64,000 bases of DNA from contig NZ_OY769915.1 in NCBI RefSeq assembly GCF_963669205.1, forward strand, positions 3,942,001-4,006,000, written 5' to 3'. Within the stretch, counting starts at the first letter, position 1, and each line of letters starts with the position of its first letter. A program made the position numbers and the translations under genes. The notes below the pieces were generated by a model, which saw only the letters and a list, made by a program, of their open reading frames with translations, was not told the origin of the DNA and did no database searches. Source of the DNA: an uncultured Roseibium sp. GTDB lineage: Bacteria > Pseudomonadota > Alphaproteobacteria > Rhizobiales > Stappiaceae. Of this stretch, positions 17,962-26,261 are shown in pieces.

Positions 17962-18019
17962 GTCCCGCGGTCAGGCAACTTGCCTGCACCGGCCCAAGTA
18001 TTGCGACAGGGTGCGTGTC

Positions 18020-19102
18020 ATGCAAAGCGAAACAGGACAGCTGAAACTGGAAGCCTCGCCCGGCTTGTCGGCCTGGCTGGAAAGCCAGGATGTGTCTCTC
18101 GCCGTTTCCACCTACCAGGCCGCCAAGATCTTTCTGATCGGCAACAATTCCGAAACCGGGCGCATTTCCGTATTCGAGCGAACATTCGCCAGAGCCATGG
18201 GCCTCGCCGCCACGCCGGGTGCAGACCAGCTATGGCTGGCGTCCCAGTTTCAGTTGTGGCGTTTCGAGGACTTTCTCTTCCGCGAACCGGTGAAGAAACC
18301 CTACGACGCCGTCTACGTGCCGATTGAAGGCCGCACGGTTGGCGAGGTTGATATTCACGACATTCACCCGAGGGCCGGCCAACCACCCCTTTTTGTCGTG
18401 TCCCGGTTCAACTGCATCGCCACGCTGGACGCGGAAAACAGCTTCAAGCCGGTCTGGATGCCCAAATTCATCGATGCGGTGGTGGCGGAAGACCGCTGCC
18501 ATCTGAACGGCATGGCCGTGGCTGAGGACAAGCCGCGGCTCGTGACCTGCGTGGCCGCGACCAATTCCGGCGGCGAATGGAGGGAACACAGGCGCGGCGG
18601 CGGCATTGTCATCGACGTGGAGAGCGGGGAAACCGTCGCCGGTGGATTTTCCATGCCGCACTCCCCCCGCCTTCGGAAAGGCCGCTGTTACCTTATCCAG
18701 TCCGGGACGGGAGAATTCGGCACGCTCGACCTCGACGACGGCACCTTCACGCCGATCTGCGCCTTGCAGGGTTTTGCCCGCGGGCTCAGTTTCGTCGGCG
18801 ACTACGCAATAATAGGCGTCTCGAAACCGCGGGACGAACGTCACTTCGGCGGGCTGGCACTGTCGGACAGGCTGGCGGACGCGCGCCTCGAACCGCTTTG
18901 CCACGTCGCCATCGTGAACCTGACAACAGGAAATATCGAGCACCGGCTTGTTTTCGAGGGTGCGGTCAGCGAGCTATACGACATCGCGGTTCTGCGCGGT
19001 GTACGCAGGCCGATGATCCACGGCTTCGTGCAGCCAGACCTGCGCTTCGTCATCCGCCCGGCGCCGTTCGACATCGAAGCCCACAACGGGCGCAACCGAT
19101 GA
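18020..19102 (+). CDS. TIGR03032 family protein
   Basis: 360 residues, no signal peptide. Blocks ASPGLSAWLESQDVSLAVST, YQAAKIFLIG, MGLAATPGADQLWLASQFQLWRF, DIHDIHPRAGQPPLFVVSRFNCIATL and KGRCYLIQSGTGEFGTLDL match the TIGR03032 family, proteins of unknown function predicted to form a beta-propeller and often near glycosyl- or sulfotransferases. Its stop overlaps the start of the glycosyltransferase gene (ATGA), so the two are translated together. Confidence 0.8.
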   Translation: MQSETGQLKLEASPGLSAWLESQDVSLAVSTYQAAKIFLIGNNSETGRISVFERTFARAMGLAATPGADQLWLASQFQLWRFEDFLFREPVKKPYDAVYVPIEGRTVGEVDIHDIHPRAGQPPLFVVSRFNCIATLDAENSFKPVWMPKFIDAVVAEDRCHLNGMAVAEDKPRLVTCVAATNSGGEWREHRRGGGIVIDVESGETVAGGFSMPHSPRLRKGRCYLIQSGTGEFGTLDLDDGTFTPICALQGFARGLSFVGDYAIIGVSKPRDERHFGGLALSDRLADARLEPLCHVAIVNLTTGNIEHRLVFEGAVSELYDIAVLRGVRRPMIHGFVQPDLRFVIRPAPFDIEAHNGRNR

Positions 19103-20319
19103 CGGCGCGCAAGCGTATCCTGATGTGCTGGGAGGCCGGTGCGAATTACGGCCACGCCGCGAAGATGTCGCAGCTTCTGCCCTGGTTGCCCCCGGACTGG
19201 GATATCATCGCCGCCGTGCGCGACCCTGCCGCCTTCCGGACGCTGATCCCCGACCCGCGCATCAAGGTGACGTCCGCCCCTTTTGCCCCCGACATCAAGG
19301 TCACCAAAAGCGAGGCCTTCGGCATGAGCTACCCGGATGTGATGCGCTTCGTGGGTTGGCACGATGCCGATGTCCTGACGGCCTACGTGGAATGCTGGGA
19401 GGTCCTGATCCGGGAATTGCGCGCCGATATCCTGATTGCGCAGGCTGCACCGACGGCCCTCCTGGCGGCACGGGCACTCGGCATTCCGCGCGCCGTGATC
19501 GGCGGCGGCTATGATCTGCCTCCAAGGGCGGCGCCAATGCCCCGCTTCCTGCATTGGCAGGAATGCGACAGGGACGAACTGGAGAAGCGCGAGGCCCGCG
19601 TCGTCGACACTGCCAACGCTGCGCTTGGCAGACGAGGCCACAGCCGGCTCACTTCCTTTCGCGACCTGCTGGAGACGGACCGGTACCTGCTCGTGACCGT
19701 GCCCGAACTCGATCACTATGGTGACCGCTCGGCCATCGAGCCGGACCATACGCCTTATCTCGGCCCGATCGCCGGCATTCCGTTCGGCGAGAACACTTCC
19801 TGGCGGTCTGAAGCCGACTGCCGGATCTTCGCCTACCTGCGCCCTGACAACCCGAGATTTGAAACCGCGATCAGGGCGCTGGCATCGCTTCCGGCAACGA
19901 CGGACACCATCCTCGCCGCCCCGAACGCACCCCGGGCCTTGCCCGAGCGCCTGAAGACCACATCCGTGCGGCTGTTCACCGGACCGGTCAATCTTGAACC
20001 CCTGCTCGGCGACTGCAACCTTGGCATCAGCCACGCCTCCGCGAACATTGCCACGAACTTCGCCCTGCACGGTGTCCCCCAGATCGGCCTGCCGAACCAC
20101 ACCGAGCAAACCATGATGGCCCACGCCTTCTCCGGCCACCATCTCGGACTGGGACTGATCGGAAACTCCAAACCCGACCAGCTCCTTCACGCCATCGATC
20201 TGGTCCGCGCATCGCGGCAGGTCGCGGAGGCGACGGCCGCCTTCTCCAAAAAGTGGCCGCCACAAGACGCCTGGCGCACCGGCGAGCGCGCGGCGGAACA
20301 GATCGTGTCTCTCGGCTGA
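19099..20319 (+). CDS. GT1-type (GT-B fold) glycosyltransferase
   Basis: 406 residues. N-terminal RILMCWEAGANYGHAAKMSQLLP is the opening strand-loop of UGT-like GT-B enzymes; the C-terminal part LEPLLGDCNLGISHASANIATNFALHGVPQIGLPNHTEQTMMAHAF is the nucleotide-sugar binding region of family 1 (UGT/MurG-like). A conserved GGGYDLPPRAAPMPRF block in the middle is typical of a bacterial subgroup. Acceptor unknown. Coupled to the TIGR03032 gene by a 4-base overlap and followed after 118 bases by the FG-GAP protein, which could be its substrate (inference). Confidence 0.75.
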   Translation: MTARKRILMCWEAGANYGHAAKMSQLLPWLPPDWDIIAAVRDPAAFRTLIPDPRIKVTSAPFAPDIKVTKSEAFGMSYPDVMRFVGWHDADVLTAYVECWEVLIRELRADILIAQAAPTALLAARALGIPRAVIGGGYDLPPRAAPMPRFLHWQECDRDELEKREARVVDTANAALGRRGHSRLTSFRDLLETDRYLLVTVPELDHYGDRSAIEPDHTPYLGPIAGIPFGENTSWRSEADCRIFAYLRPDNPRFETAIRALASLPATTDTILAAPNAPRALPERLKTTSVRLFTGPVNLEPLLGDCNLGISHASANIATNFALHGVPQIGLPNHTEQTMMAHAFSGHHLGLGLIGNSKPDQLLHAIDLVRASRQVAEATAAFSKKWPPQDAWRTGERAAEQIVSLG

Positions 20320-20437
20320 AACGCAAGCGCGCCGGGCTGACGGGCCTCTTTATTGGTGAAATTGACAAAGCGTGCTAACGTTACGTCATTCATTAACCAT
20401 GTTTTCTTCCCGTATTGATTTCAAGGGGGATTTATTG

Positions 20438-22210
20438 ATGGGACGAGGATTTAGGAAAGCTTATAATTATCAGGATTTTGATGGGTGCGGCTTCTTCTGG
20501 AAATGGTTCTACCGCCGACTTGAGAAAGAGCTGACCGATGCCGACGTCGAACTGATTGCGCTCGGTGACATCAACGGCGACGGGATCACCGACTACTCCC
20601 TGGCGCTGACCAGAAACATTGAATACAGCTTCAAGGGATTTTTCGGTCGGACCTACAGCTGGAACCGGGAAATCGAGAAGAACCTTGTCATCCTGAGCGG
20701 CGATGACGGTCCGAAGGTGCGCGATCTCGGGCGGACAACCGGGATCAAGGGACCGGTCATTGAAACCGTGGCCCTCGGCGACATCAACGGGGACGGCATC
20801 GACGATTTCGCCTCGCTTGCCGGCGGCGGCGGCTTTTACGGTCTCGGGGGCCCGGATGCCGGTGTTGCTGGATACTACGGCGACCTCGTCGACGACGTTT
20901 ACATCACCTTCGGCGGTGCCCGGCAGAAGGCAACGAGCCTGAGCAGCCTGGACGGGATCGACGGCACCGTGATCGGCCTGAAATCCATCGGCGACGTCAA
21001 CGGCGACGGCATTGACGACCTTGCCGCAAATGTCGGCTTCTATTATGGCCGCGGCGCCAACGCGACCTATTACGGCAAGGCCATCGACGACACCTACATC
21101 ATCTTCGGCGGCAAGTCGCTGGACCCGGTCAGCGTCGGAACGCTCGGCTTTTCCGGCAACGTCCTGGATGTTAGCGCGCTCGGTGATGTCAATGGAGACG
21201 GCTTCGCGGACGTGGCGGCAACCGTCGGCTTCTACTACGGTTACTACGGGTATTACGGCCAGGATCCGGACGAGGTTTCCTATTACGGCCAGGTGACGGA
21301 AGACGTGGTGATCCTGTTCGGCAACGGTCAGGGAGGCTTCGATGAAAGGCAGAGCCTGAACCGGCTCGCGGATACCGACGGCCAGTTCGTCAGTGTCGAG
21401 GCCGTTGGCGACATCAACGGTGACGGGGTCTCCGATTTTGCCGGAGTGGCCGCCAACTACTACGGCTATTACGGCTATTACGGATCCGACATCAGGGACG
21501 TATTTCTGTTCCTGGGCGACGACAACCCGCCGGTCAGCCTCGGCGGGCTGGCCGGACCGGAAAAAACGGCAATCGACGTTTACGATTTGGGAGACATAAA
21601 CGGTGACGGCTTTGCCGATATCGGCATCGGCATCGCGGGTTACTACGGCAATTATTACGGCAACTACTACGGCAATTATTACGGCCAGCAGACCGAGGAC
21701 GTGCTCGTGATCTTCGGCAACCCCGCCGGTGAGACCAAGGTCTCGGCGCTCTCAGCTTTCGTGGGCACGGACGAAGCCCTGCACGGTGCGACCTCACTTG
21801 GTGACGTCAACGGCGACGGCATTGGAGACTTCGCCGTTGCCTGCGGCGGCTATTACGGGCCCGGAATGCCGGGCGAGACGCTTCTGGTCTTCGGCGGCCG
21901 CGACGCGGCCCTTCAGACCCTGAACCTGAAGGAATTCGGCCTTTCGGACGATGCCTTCGGCGACATCAAGTCCCTCGGAGACACCAACGGAGACGGCTTC
22001 GCCGATTTCTCGGTGGCCGGCTATTACGGCTATTACGGCTCCGAGGCGCTGAAGGGCTCCAGCTACGTGGTCTATGGCGGTGAAACAACGCTCGGGATCG
22101 CCGATTTCGCCAAGAATGCCCGCCTCGGCAGCCTCGAAGTGAGCCAGCGGGTCTCCCTGGACCTCTCCCCGCTCAGCGACACGTTCAGCTTCACCGACGA
22201 GATCTTCTAG
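20438..22210 (+). CDS. FG-GAP beta-propeller protein with Tyr-Tyr-Gly inserts
   Basis: 590 residues, no signal peptide. Eight FG-GAP/integrin-type repeats, each with a calcium loop such as LGDINGDGITD, LGDVNGDGFAD or LGDTNGDGFAD, and a following VYITFGG-like strand. In seven of the eight blades the connecting loop after the calcium motif is replaced by YYG-rich inserts, from a single YYG to GYYGNYYGNYYGNYYGQ. The C-terminus DLSPLSDTFSFTDEIF has no membrane anchor and may be a type I secretion signal. Predicted extracellular, calcium-dependent. Start at 20438 because AAGGGGGAT lies 7 bases upstream. A strong hairpin follows the gene. Confidence 0.82.
   Translation: MGRGFRKAYNYQDFDGCGFFWKWFYRRLEKELTDADVELIALGDINGDGITDYSLALTRNIEYSFKGFFGRTYSWNREIEKNLVILSGDDGPKVRDLGRTTGIKGPVIETVALGDINGDGIDDFASLAGGGGFYGLGGPDAGVAGYYGDLVDDVYITFGGARQKATSLSSLDGIDGTVIGLKSIGDVNGDGIDDLAANVGFYYGRGANATYYGKAIDDTYIIFGGKSLDPVSVGTLGFSGNVLDVSALGDVNGDGFADVAATVGFYYGYYGYYGQDPDEVSYYGQVTEDVVILFGNGQGGFDERQSLNRLADTDGQFVSVEAVGDINGDGVSDFAGVAANYYGYYGYYGSDIRDVFLFLGDDNPPVSLGGLAGPEKTAIDVYDLGDINGDGFADIGIGIAGYYGNYYGNYYGNYYGQQTEDVLVIFGNPAGETKVSALSAFVGTDEALHGATSLGDVNGDGIGDFAVACGGYYGPGMPGETLLVFGGRDAALQTLNLKEFGLSDDAFGDIKSLGDTNGDGFADFSVAGYYGYYGSEALKGSSYVVYGGETTLGIADFAKNARLGSLEVSQRVSLDLSPLSDTFSFTDEIF
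21636..21688 (+). repeat. 12-base tandem repeat coding for YYGN
   Basis: Four head-to-tail copies of a unit close to GGCAAYTAYTAC inside the FG-GAP gene, giving GYYGNYYGNYYGNYYG. In-frame, so copy-number changes would lengthen the loop without breaking the protein. Confidence 0.8.
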
Positions 22211-22240
22211 GACGTGAGTCGGGTCTCGGGTTCCGGCCTC

Positions 22241-22282
22241 AGGCCGCCTGACGGATCAAAAAAAGGTTCCGTCAGGCGGCCT
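22241..22282 (+). terminator. Strong hairpin after the FG-GAP gene
   Basis: Perfect 15-base inverted repeat AGGCCGCCTGACGGA / TCCGTCAGGCGGCCT around an A-rich loop, 30 bases after the stop codon. There is only a short T run after it (ttcttgatg), so it is a likely but not classical rho-independent terminator. Confidence 0.7.
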
Positions 22283-22437
22283 TCTTGATGATAGATGTGG
22301 CGATGCTGATCGCTCGACCTGTCCTGCATGAAACACCGCAAGACAGGCGATTCCAAAATGTCCGGATTGTCCTGCTCCTTCCGTCCCCAATTGCACTCTT
22401 CCTGCCGCTCGCCTACATGAACGCCCTGGAGGTGCTT

Positions 22438-23931
22438 GTGAACACATTGACTTCGCTGACGGAAGAAACCCGGCTGACGCTGGCAAACCTGGCAGATGCC
22501 GCGACCGGTCTGACGGTGCCGAGCCTCAGGCTGGGCGTGACCGGTCTTGCCCGGTCGGGGAAGACCGTCTTTCTGACGGCGCTTGTGCACAATCTCGTTC
22601 ACGGCGGACGCCTGCCGCTTTTCAGCGCATCTGCCGGGCGCAGGATGACGTCTGCGCGCCTGCAGCCGCAGCCGGACGACGCGGTGCCCCGCTTCGACTA
22701 CGAGGCCCATGTCAATGCGCTCGTCAACGAACGGATCTGGCCGGAATCGACCCGGCAGGTCTCCGAACTGCGCCTCACGATCGACTATGAAAGCGCGTCC
22801 TTCCTCTACCGGAAACTCGGCCCGGGCCGCCTGCACGTGGACCTGATCGACTATCCCGGGGAATGGCTTCTCGACCTGCCGCTGCTTGGAAAGGATTTCG
22901 CCGCCTTTTCCGCCGAGGCCCTCCAGCGTGCCCGCGCCCAAAGCCGGACACAGATCGCGGATCCGTTCCTCGAGGCGCTGGCCGGGACCGATCCCGATGC
23001 CAGCGAAAACGAACAGACCGCGCAGGAACTCGCCGCGCATTTCAAGACCTATCTTGCCGAATGCCGCGCGGATGCGCATGCTCTGTCGATGCTGCCGCCC
23101 GGCCGGTTCCTGATGCCGGGCGACCTGGACGGCTCCCCTGCCCTGACCTTCGCACCGCTGGATATTGCCGCCGATGCGGGCCCGGCGCGCTCCGGCACGC
23201 TGCGCGCGATGATGGAACGCCGGTACGAATCCTACAAGAACCACGTCGTCCGCCCGTTCTTCCGCGAACATTTCGCGAGACTTGACCGGCAGATCGTGCT
23301 GGTCGACGTGCTGCATGCCCTGAATGCCGGCCCCGATGCCATTGCCGATCTCGAAATCGCCCTCAGCGAGGTGCTCGGCGCCTTCAGGCCCGGAAGACGC
23401 AGCTGGCTCTCCTCCATTCTCGCACGGCGCATCGACAGGATCCTGTTCGCGGCGACCAAGGCGGATCATCTGCACAGCGCCGATCACGACCGGCTTGAGG
23501 CGATCCTGAAACGGCTGGTCACCCGCGCGGAGGAACGCGCGCGCTTCAAGGGCGCCGAAGTCGACGTTCTGGCGATGGCCGCCGTGCGGGCGACTCGCGA
23601 GGCCACCGTGAAACACCGGGGCGAGGAGCTTCCCGCGATCCTCGGAACCCCTCTTCCCGGCGAGCGGCTGAACGGTGACAGCTATGACGGCAACACCGAA
23701 ATCGCCATGTTTCCCGGAGACTTGCCGCAGAACCCTGAATCACTTTTTCGCAAAGATGACTCTGTTTCTGAAGCAACCGGCCCAAAGATCCGGAAAGGCA
23801 AGTCGAACCTTCAGTTTCTGAGGTTCCGGCCACCGAAACTGGACACGACGGCGGAAGGCCTGACCCTGTCCCTGCCCCATATCCGTCTGGACCGCGCCCT
23901 TGAATTCCTGATTGGAGATCGTCTCGCATGA
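22438..23931 (+). CDS. ycjX: YcjX-like P-loop GTPase
   Basis: About 497 residues. P-loop GLARSGKTVFLTALVHNL near residue 35, DLIDYPGEWLLDLPLLGKDF as the switch/Walker B region and LFAATKADHLHSADHDRLE as the base-recognition (TKAD) motif define the YcjX/DUF463 stress-associated GTPase. GTG at 22438 is preferred because GGAGG lies 6 bases upstream; ATG at 22417 is the alternative. The stop overlaps the YcjF-like gene start (ATGA). In enterobacteria ycjX and ycjF are also adjacent in the phage-shock region; no psp genes are here. Confidence 0.92.
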   Translation: MNTLTSLTEETRLTLANLADAATGLTVPSLRLGVTGLARSGKTVFLTALVHNLVHGGRLPLFSASAGRRMTSARLQPQPDDAVPRFDYEAHVNALVNERIWPESTRQVSELRLTIDYESASFLYRKLGPGRLHVDLIDYPGEWLLDLPLLGKDFAAFSAEALQRARAQSRTQIADPFLEALAGTDPDASENEQTAQELAAHFKTYLAECRADAHALSMLPPGRFLMPGDLDGSPALTFAPLDIAADAGPARSGTLRAMMERRYESYKNHVVRPFFREHFARLDRQIVLVDVLHALNAGPDAIADLEIALSEVLGAFRPGRRSWLSSILARRIDRILFAATKADHLHSADHDRLEAILKRLVTRAEERARFKGAEVDVLAMAAVRATREATVKHRGEELPAILGTPLPGERLNGDSYDGNTEIAMFPGDLPQNPESLFRKDDSVSEATGPKIRKGKSNLQFLRFRPPKLDTTAEGLTLSLPHIRLDRALEFLIGDRLA

Positions 23932-24980
23932 GCGGATCTGAGCCGACAAGAACCCGCAAGCCCGCCGCCTTCCGCCTTGATGACAGCAAGGTGCACCTGT
24001 CGGACGACGACCTCAGGGAGCCCGCCGCGGACGAGGCCGTCGTCGCCCGGTCGGCGATCGAGGACGACGAGATCAGGCTGCCGCGCGACGCCAGCGATCC
24101 GAAACCCGGTTTCGGCTTCGGCAAGTGGCTCATGGCCGGCCTGGCCGGCCTCGTCTCGCTGGCTGTCGGCCTCGCGGTCGACAGCCTGATCCGGGATCTT
24201 TTCGCGCGCACGGACTGGCTCGGCTGGCTGGGTGTCGGCCTGGCGGCGATCGCGGCGCTCGGATTGCTCGGGCTGGTGCTGCGCGAACTGGCGGGCCTGA
24301 TGAGGCTCGGAAAGATCGACGATTTGCGCCAAAGCCTGCAGATCGCCGCCGAAGAAGACGATGCCAGGCGTGCGAGCGCCGGACTGAAAGATCTGCTCGC
24401 CCTTTACAGGGACCGCCCGGCCACCGCCCAGGGCCGCAAGGCGCTTGCCGGACACATGCGCGAGGTGATCGACGGACGCGATCTCGTCAAGCTTGCCGAG
24501 CGGGATCTCCTGTCGCCGCTCGATCAGGAGGCCCGCAAGATCGTCATGAACAGCGCCAAGCGCGTCTCCGTGATCACCGCGGTCAGCCCGCGTGCCCTGG
24601 TCGATCTTCTTGTCGTCCTGTTCGAGAACCTGAGGATCATCCGCAGGCTGTCGGCCCTTTATGGCGGCAGGCCCGGAACGCTCGGTTTTCTGCGGCTTGC
24701 AAAGCACGTTTTGGCACACCTGGCGGTGACCGGCGGCATGGCAGCCGGCGACAGCCTCGCCTCCGAACTCCTCGGTCACAGCCTGGCCGCACGTCTGTCG
24801 GCACGGCTTGGCGAAGGCGTCATCAACGGTCTCCTGACGGCTCGGATCGGCATCGCGGCGATTTCCGTTTGCCGCCCGGCCCCGTTTGTCGACAGCAACG
24901 GCCCGAACGTGAAAGACTTCATGGGCGAGTTGATCGCGTCCTCCGAAAAGGCCGAGAAGGCAGCCAGCGAGGACAAGTGA
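23928..24980 (+). CDS. ycjF: YcjF-like inner membrane protein (DUF697/TIGR01620)
   Basis: 350 residues. Charged N-terminal 65 residues, two transmembrane helices (GKWLMAGLAGLVSLAVGLAV and GWLGVGLAAIAALGLLGLVL), then a helical cytoplasmic domain and a DUF697-type hydrophobic C-terminal part (SVITAVSPRALVDLLVVLFENLRIIRRLSALYGGRPG). Partner of YcjX; both genes are translated together. Function in envelope stress is inferred from family context. Confidence 0.9.
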   Translation: MSGSEPTRTRKPAAFRLDDSKVHLSDDDLREPAADEAVVARSAIEDDEIRLPRDASDPKPGFGFGKWLMAGLAGLVSLAVGLAVDSLIRDLFARTDWLGWLGVGLAAIAALGLLGLVLRELAGLMRLGKIDDLRQSLQIAAEEDDARRASAGLKDLLALYRDRPATAQGRKALAGHMREVIDGRDLVKLAERDLLSPLDQEARKIVMNSAKRVSVITAVSPRALVDLLVVLFENLRIIRRLSALYGGRPGTLGFLRLAKHVLAHLAVTGGMAAGDSLASELLGHSLAARLSARLGEGVINGLLTARIGIAAISVCRPAPFVDSNGPNVKDFMGELIASSEKAEKAASEDK

Positions 24981-25063
24981 CAGGGCCGTCTTTGAGCTGC
25001 ACAACCCCGCATCTTGGCAAATCCCGTCTCGACAGCCTCGGCACGGCTGATTAGTTTCTTGCC

Positions 25064-26239
25064 ATGTTCATCAGCTTCTTCTCCGAACTCAAATCAGCCG
25101 GCATCCCGGTCTCGCTCCGCGAATACCTGACGCTCATGGACGCGCTGGACAAGGATCTCGCCGAGCGCAGCGTCGAGGACTTCTACTATCTGGCCCGCCT
25201 CACGCTGGTGAAGGACGAGAGCAATCTGGACAAGTTCGACCGGGTGTTTGGCCATGTGTTCAAGGGCCTTGACCTGATGAGCGACGTCCCGGTCACCGAC
25301 ATTCCCGAGGAATGGCTGCGAAAACTCGCCGAAAAGCACCTGAGCGAAGAGGAAAAAACGCAGATCGAGGCCCTTGGCGGCTTCGAAAAGCTCATGGAGA
25401 CGCTGCGCGAGCGTTTGAAGGACCAGGAAAAACGCCACCAGGGCGGCAACAAGTGGATCGGAACCGCGGGCACGTCGCCCTTCGGGGCTTACGGTTACAA
25501 TCCGGAAGGCGTGCGCATCGGTCAGAAGGAAAGCCGCCACCGGCGCGCCGTCAAGGTCTGGGACAAGCGGGATTTCAAGGATCTCGACGACACCCAGCTG
25601 CTGGGAACGCGGAACATCCAGGTCGCGCTCAAGCGGCTGAGGAACTTCGCCCGAACGGGCGCGGCGGAGGAGCTGGATCTCGACGACACGATCCGGTCGA
25701 CCGCGCACAAGGGTCTGCTCGACATCAAGATGCGGCCAGAACGGCACAACGCGGTGAAGGTGCTGCTGTTCTTCGATATCGGCGGATCGATGGACGATCA
25801 CATCCGGGTCTGCGAGGAACTGTTTTCCGCCGCCAGGTCCGAATTCAAGGTGATGGAGCATTTCTACTTCCACAACTGCCTTTACGAATATGTCTGGAAG
25901 GAAAATCACCGGCGCCACGCCGAACGCATCGATACGATGGATGTGCTGCACAAGTACCCGTCCGACTACAAGATCATCTTCGTTGGTGATGCATCCATGA
26001 GCCCATACGAGATTGCCTATGCGGGCGGCTCGGTGGAGCACTGGAACGAAGAAGCCGGATCCGTCTGGATGCAGCGCATGACAGGCCTTTACAGGAGCGC
26101 TGTCTGGCTCAATCCCGTGCGCGAAGAACACTGGCATTACACCCATTCGATAGGAATGCTGAATGAACTGATGGAAGGCCGCATGTTCCCCATGACGGTC
26201 GAAGGCCTGACCGAGGCAATGAAGGAACTGGCGCGATGA
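25064..26239 (+). CDS. CoxE-like von Willebrand factor A protein
   Basis: 391 residues. N-terminal helical part (FISFFSELKSAGIPVSLREYL), a central basic linker, and a VWA domain with a modified MIDAS site FFDIGGSMDDH, where the usual DxSxS reads DIGGS. This family acts with MoxR-type ATPases; the natural partner here is probably the ATPase at 150-995, 24 kb away. Located 83 bases after the YcjF gene, so it may be in the same transcript. Separation from moxR is unusual. Confidence 0.9.
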   Translation: MFISFFSELKSAGIPVSLREYLTLMDALDKDLAERSVEDFYYLARLTLVKDESNLDKFDRVFGHVFKGLDLMSDVPVTDIPEEWLRKLAEKHLSEEEKTQIEALGGFEKLMETLRERLKDQEKRHQGGNKWIGTAGTSPFGAYGYNPEGVRIGQKESRHRRAVKVWDKRDFKDLDDTQLLGTRNIQVALKRLRNFARTGAAEELDLDDTIRSTAHKGLLDIKMRPERHNAVKVLLFFDIGGSMDDHIRVCEELFSAARSEFKVMEHFYFHNCLYEYVWKENHRRHAERIDTMDVLHKYPSDYKIIFVGDASMSPYEIAYAGGSVEHWNEEAGSVWMQRMTGLYRSAVWLNPVREEHWHYTHSIGMLNELMEGRMFPMTVEGLTEAMKELAR

Positions 26240-26261
26240 CGGTCTCCACGAGGCACGCCGA

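Noticed and set aside
18841..20265. Long frame antisense to the TIGR03032 and glycosyltransferase genes
   Set aside because: No family features; the + strand genes show known motifs and an ATGA overlap.
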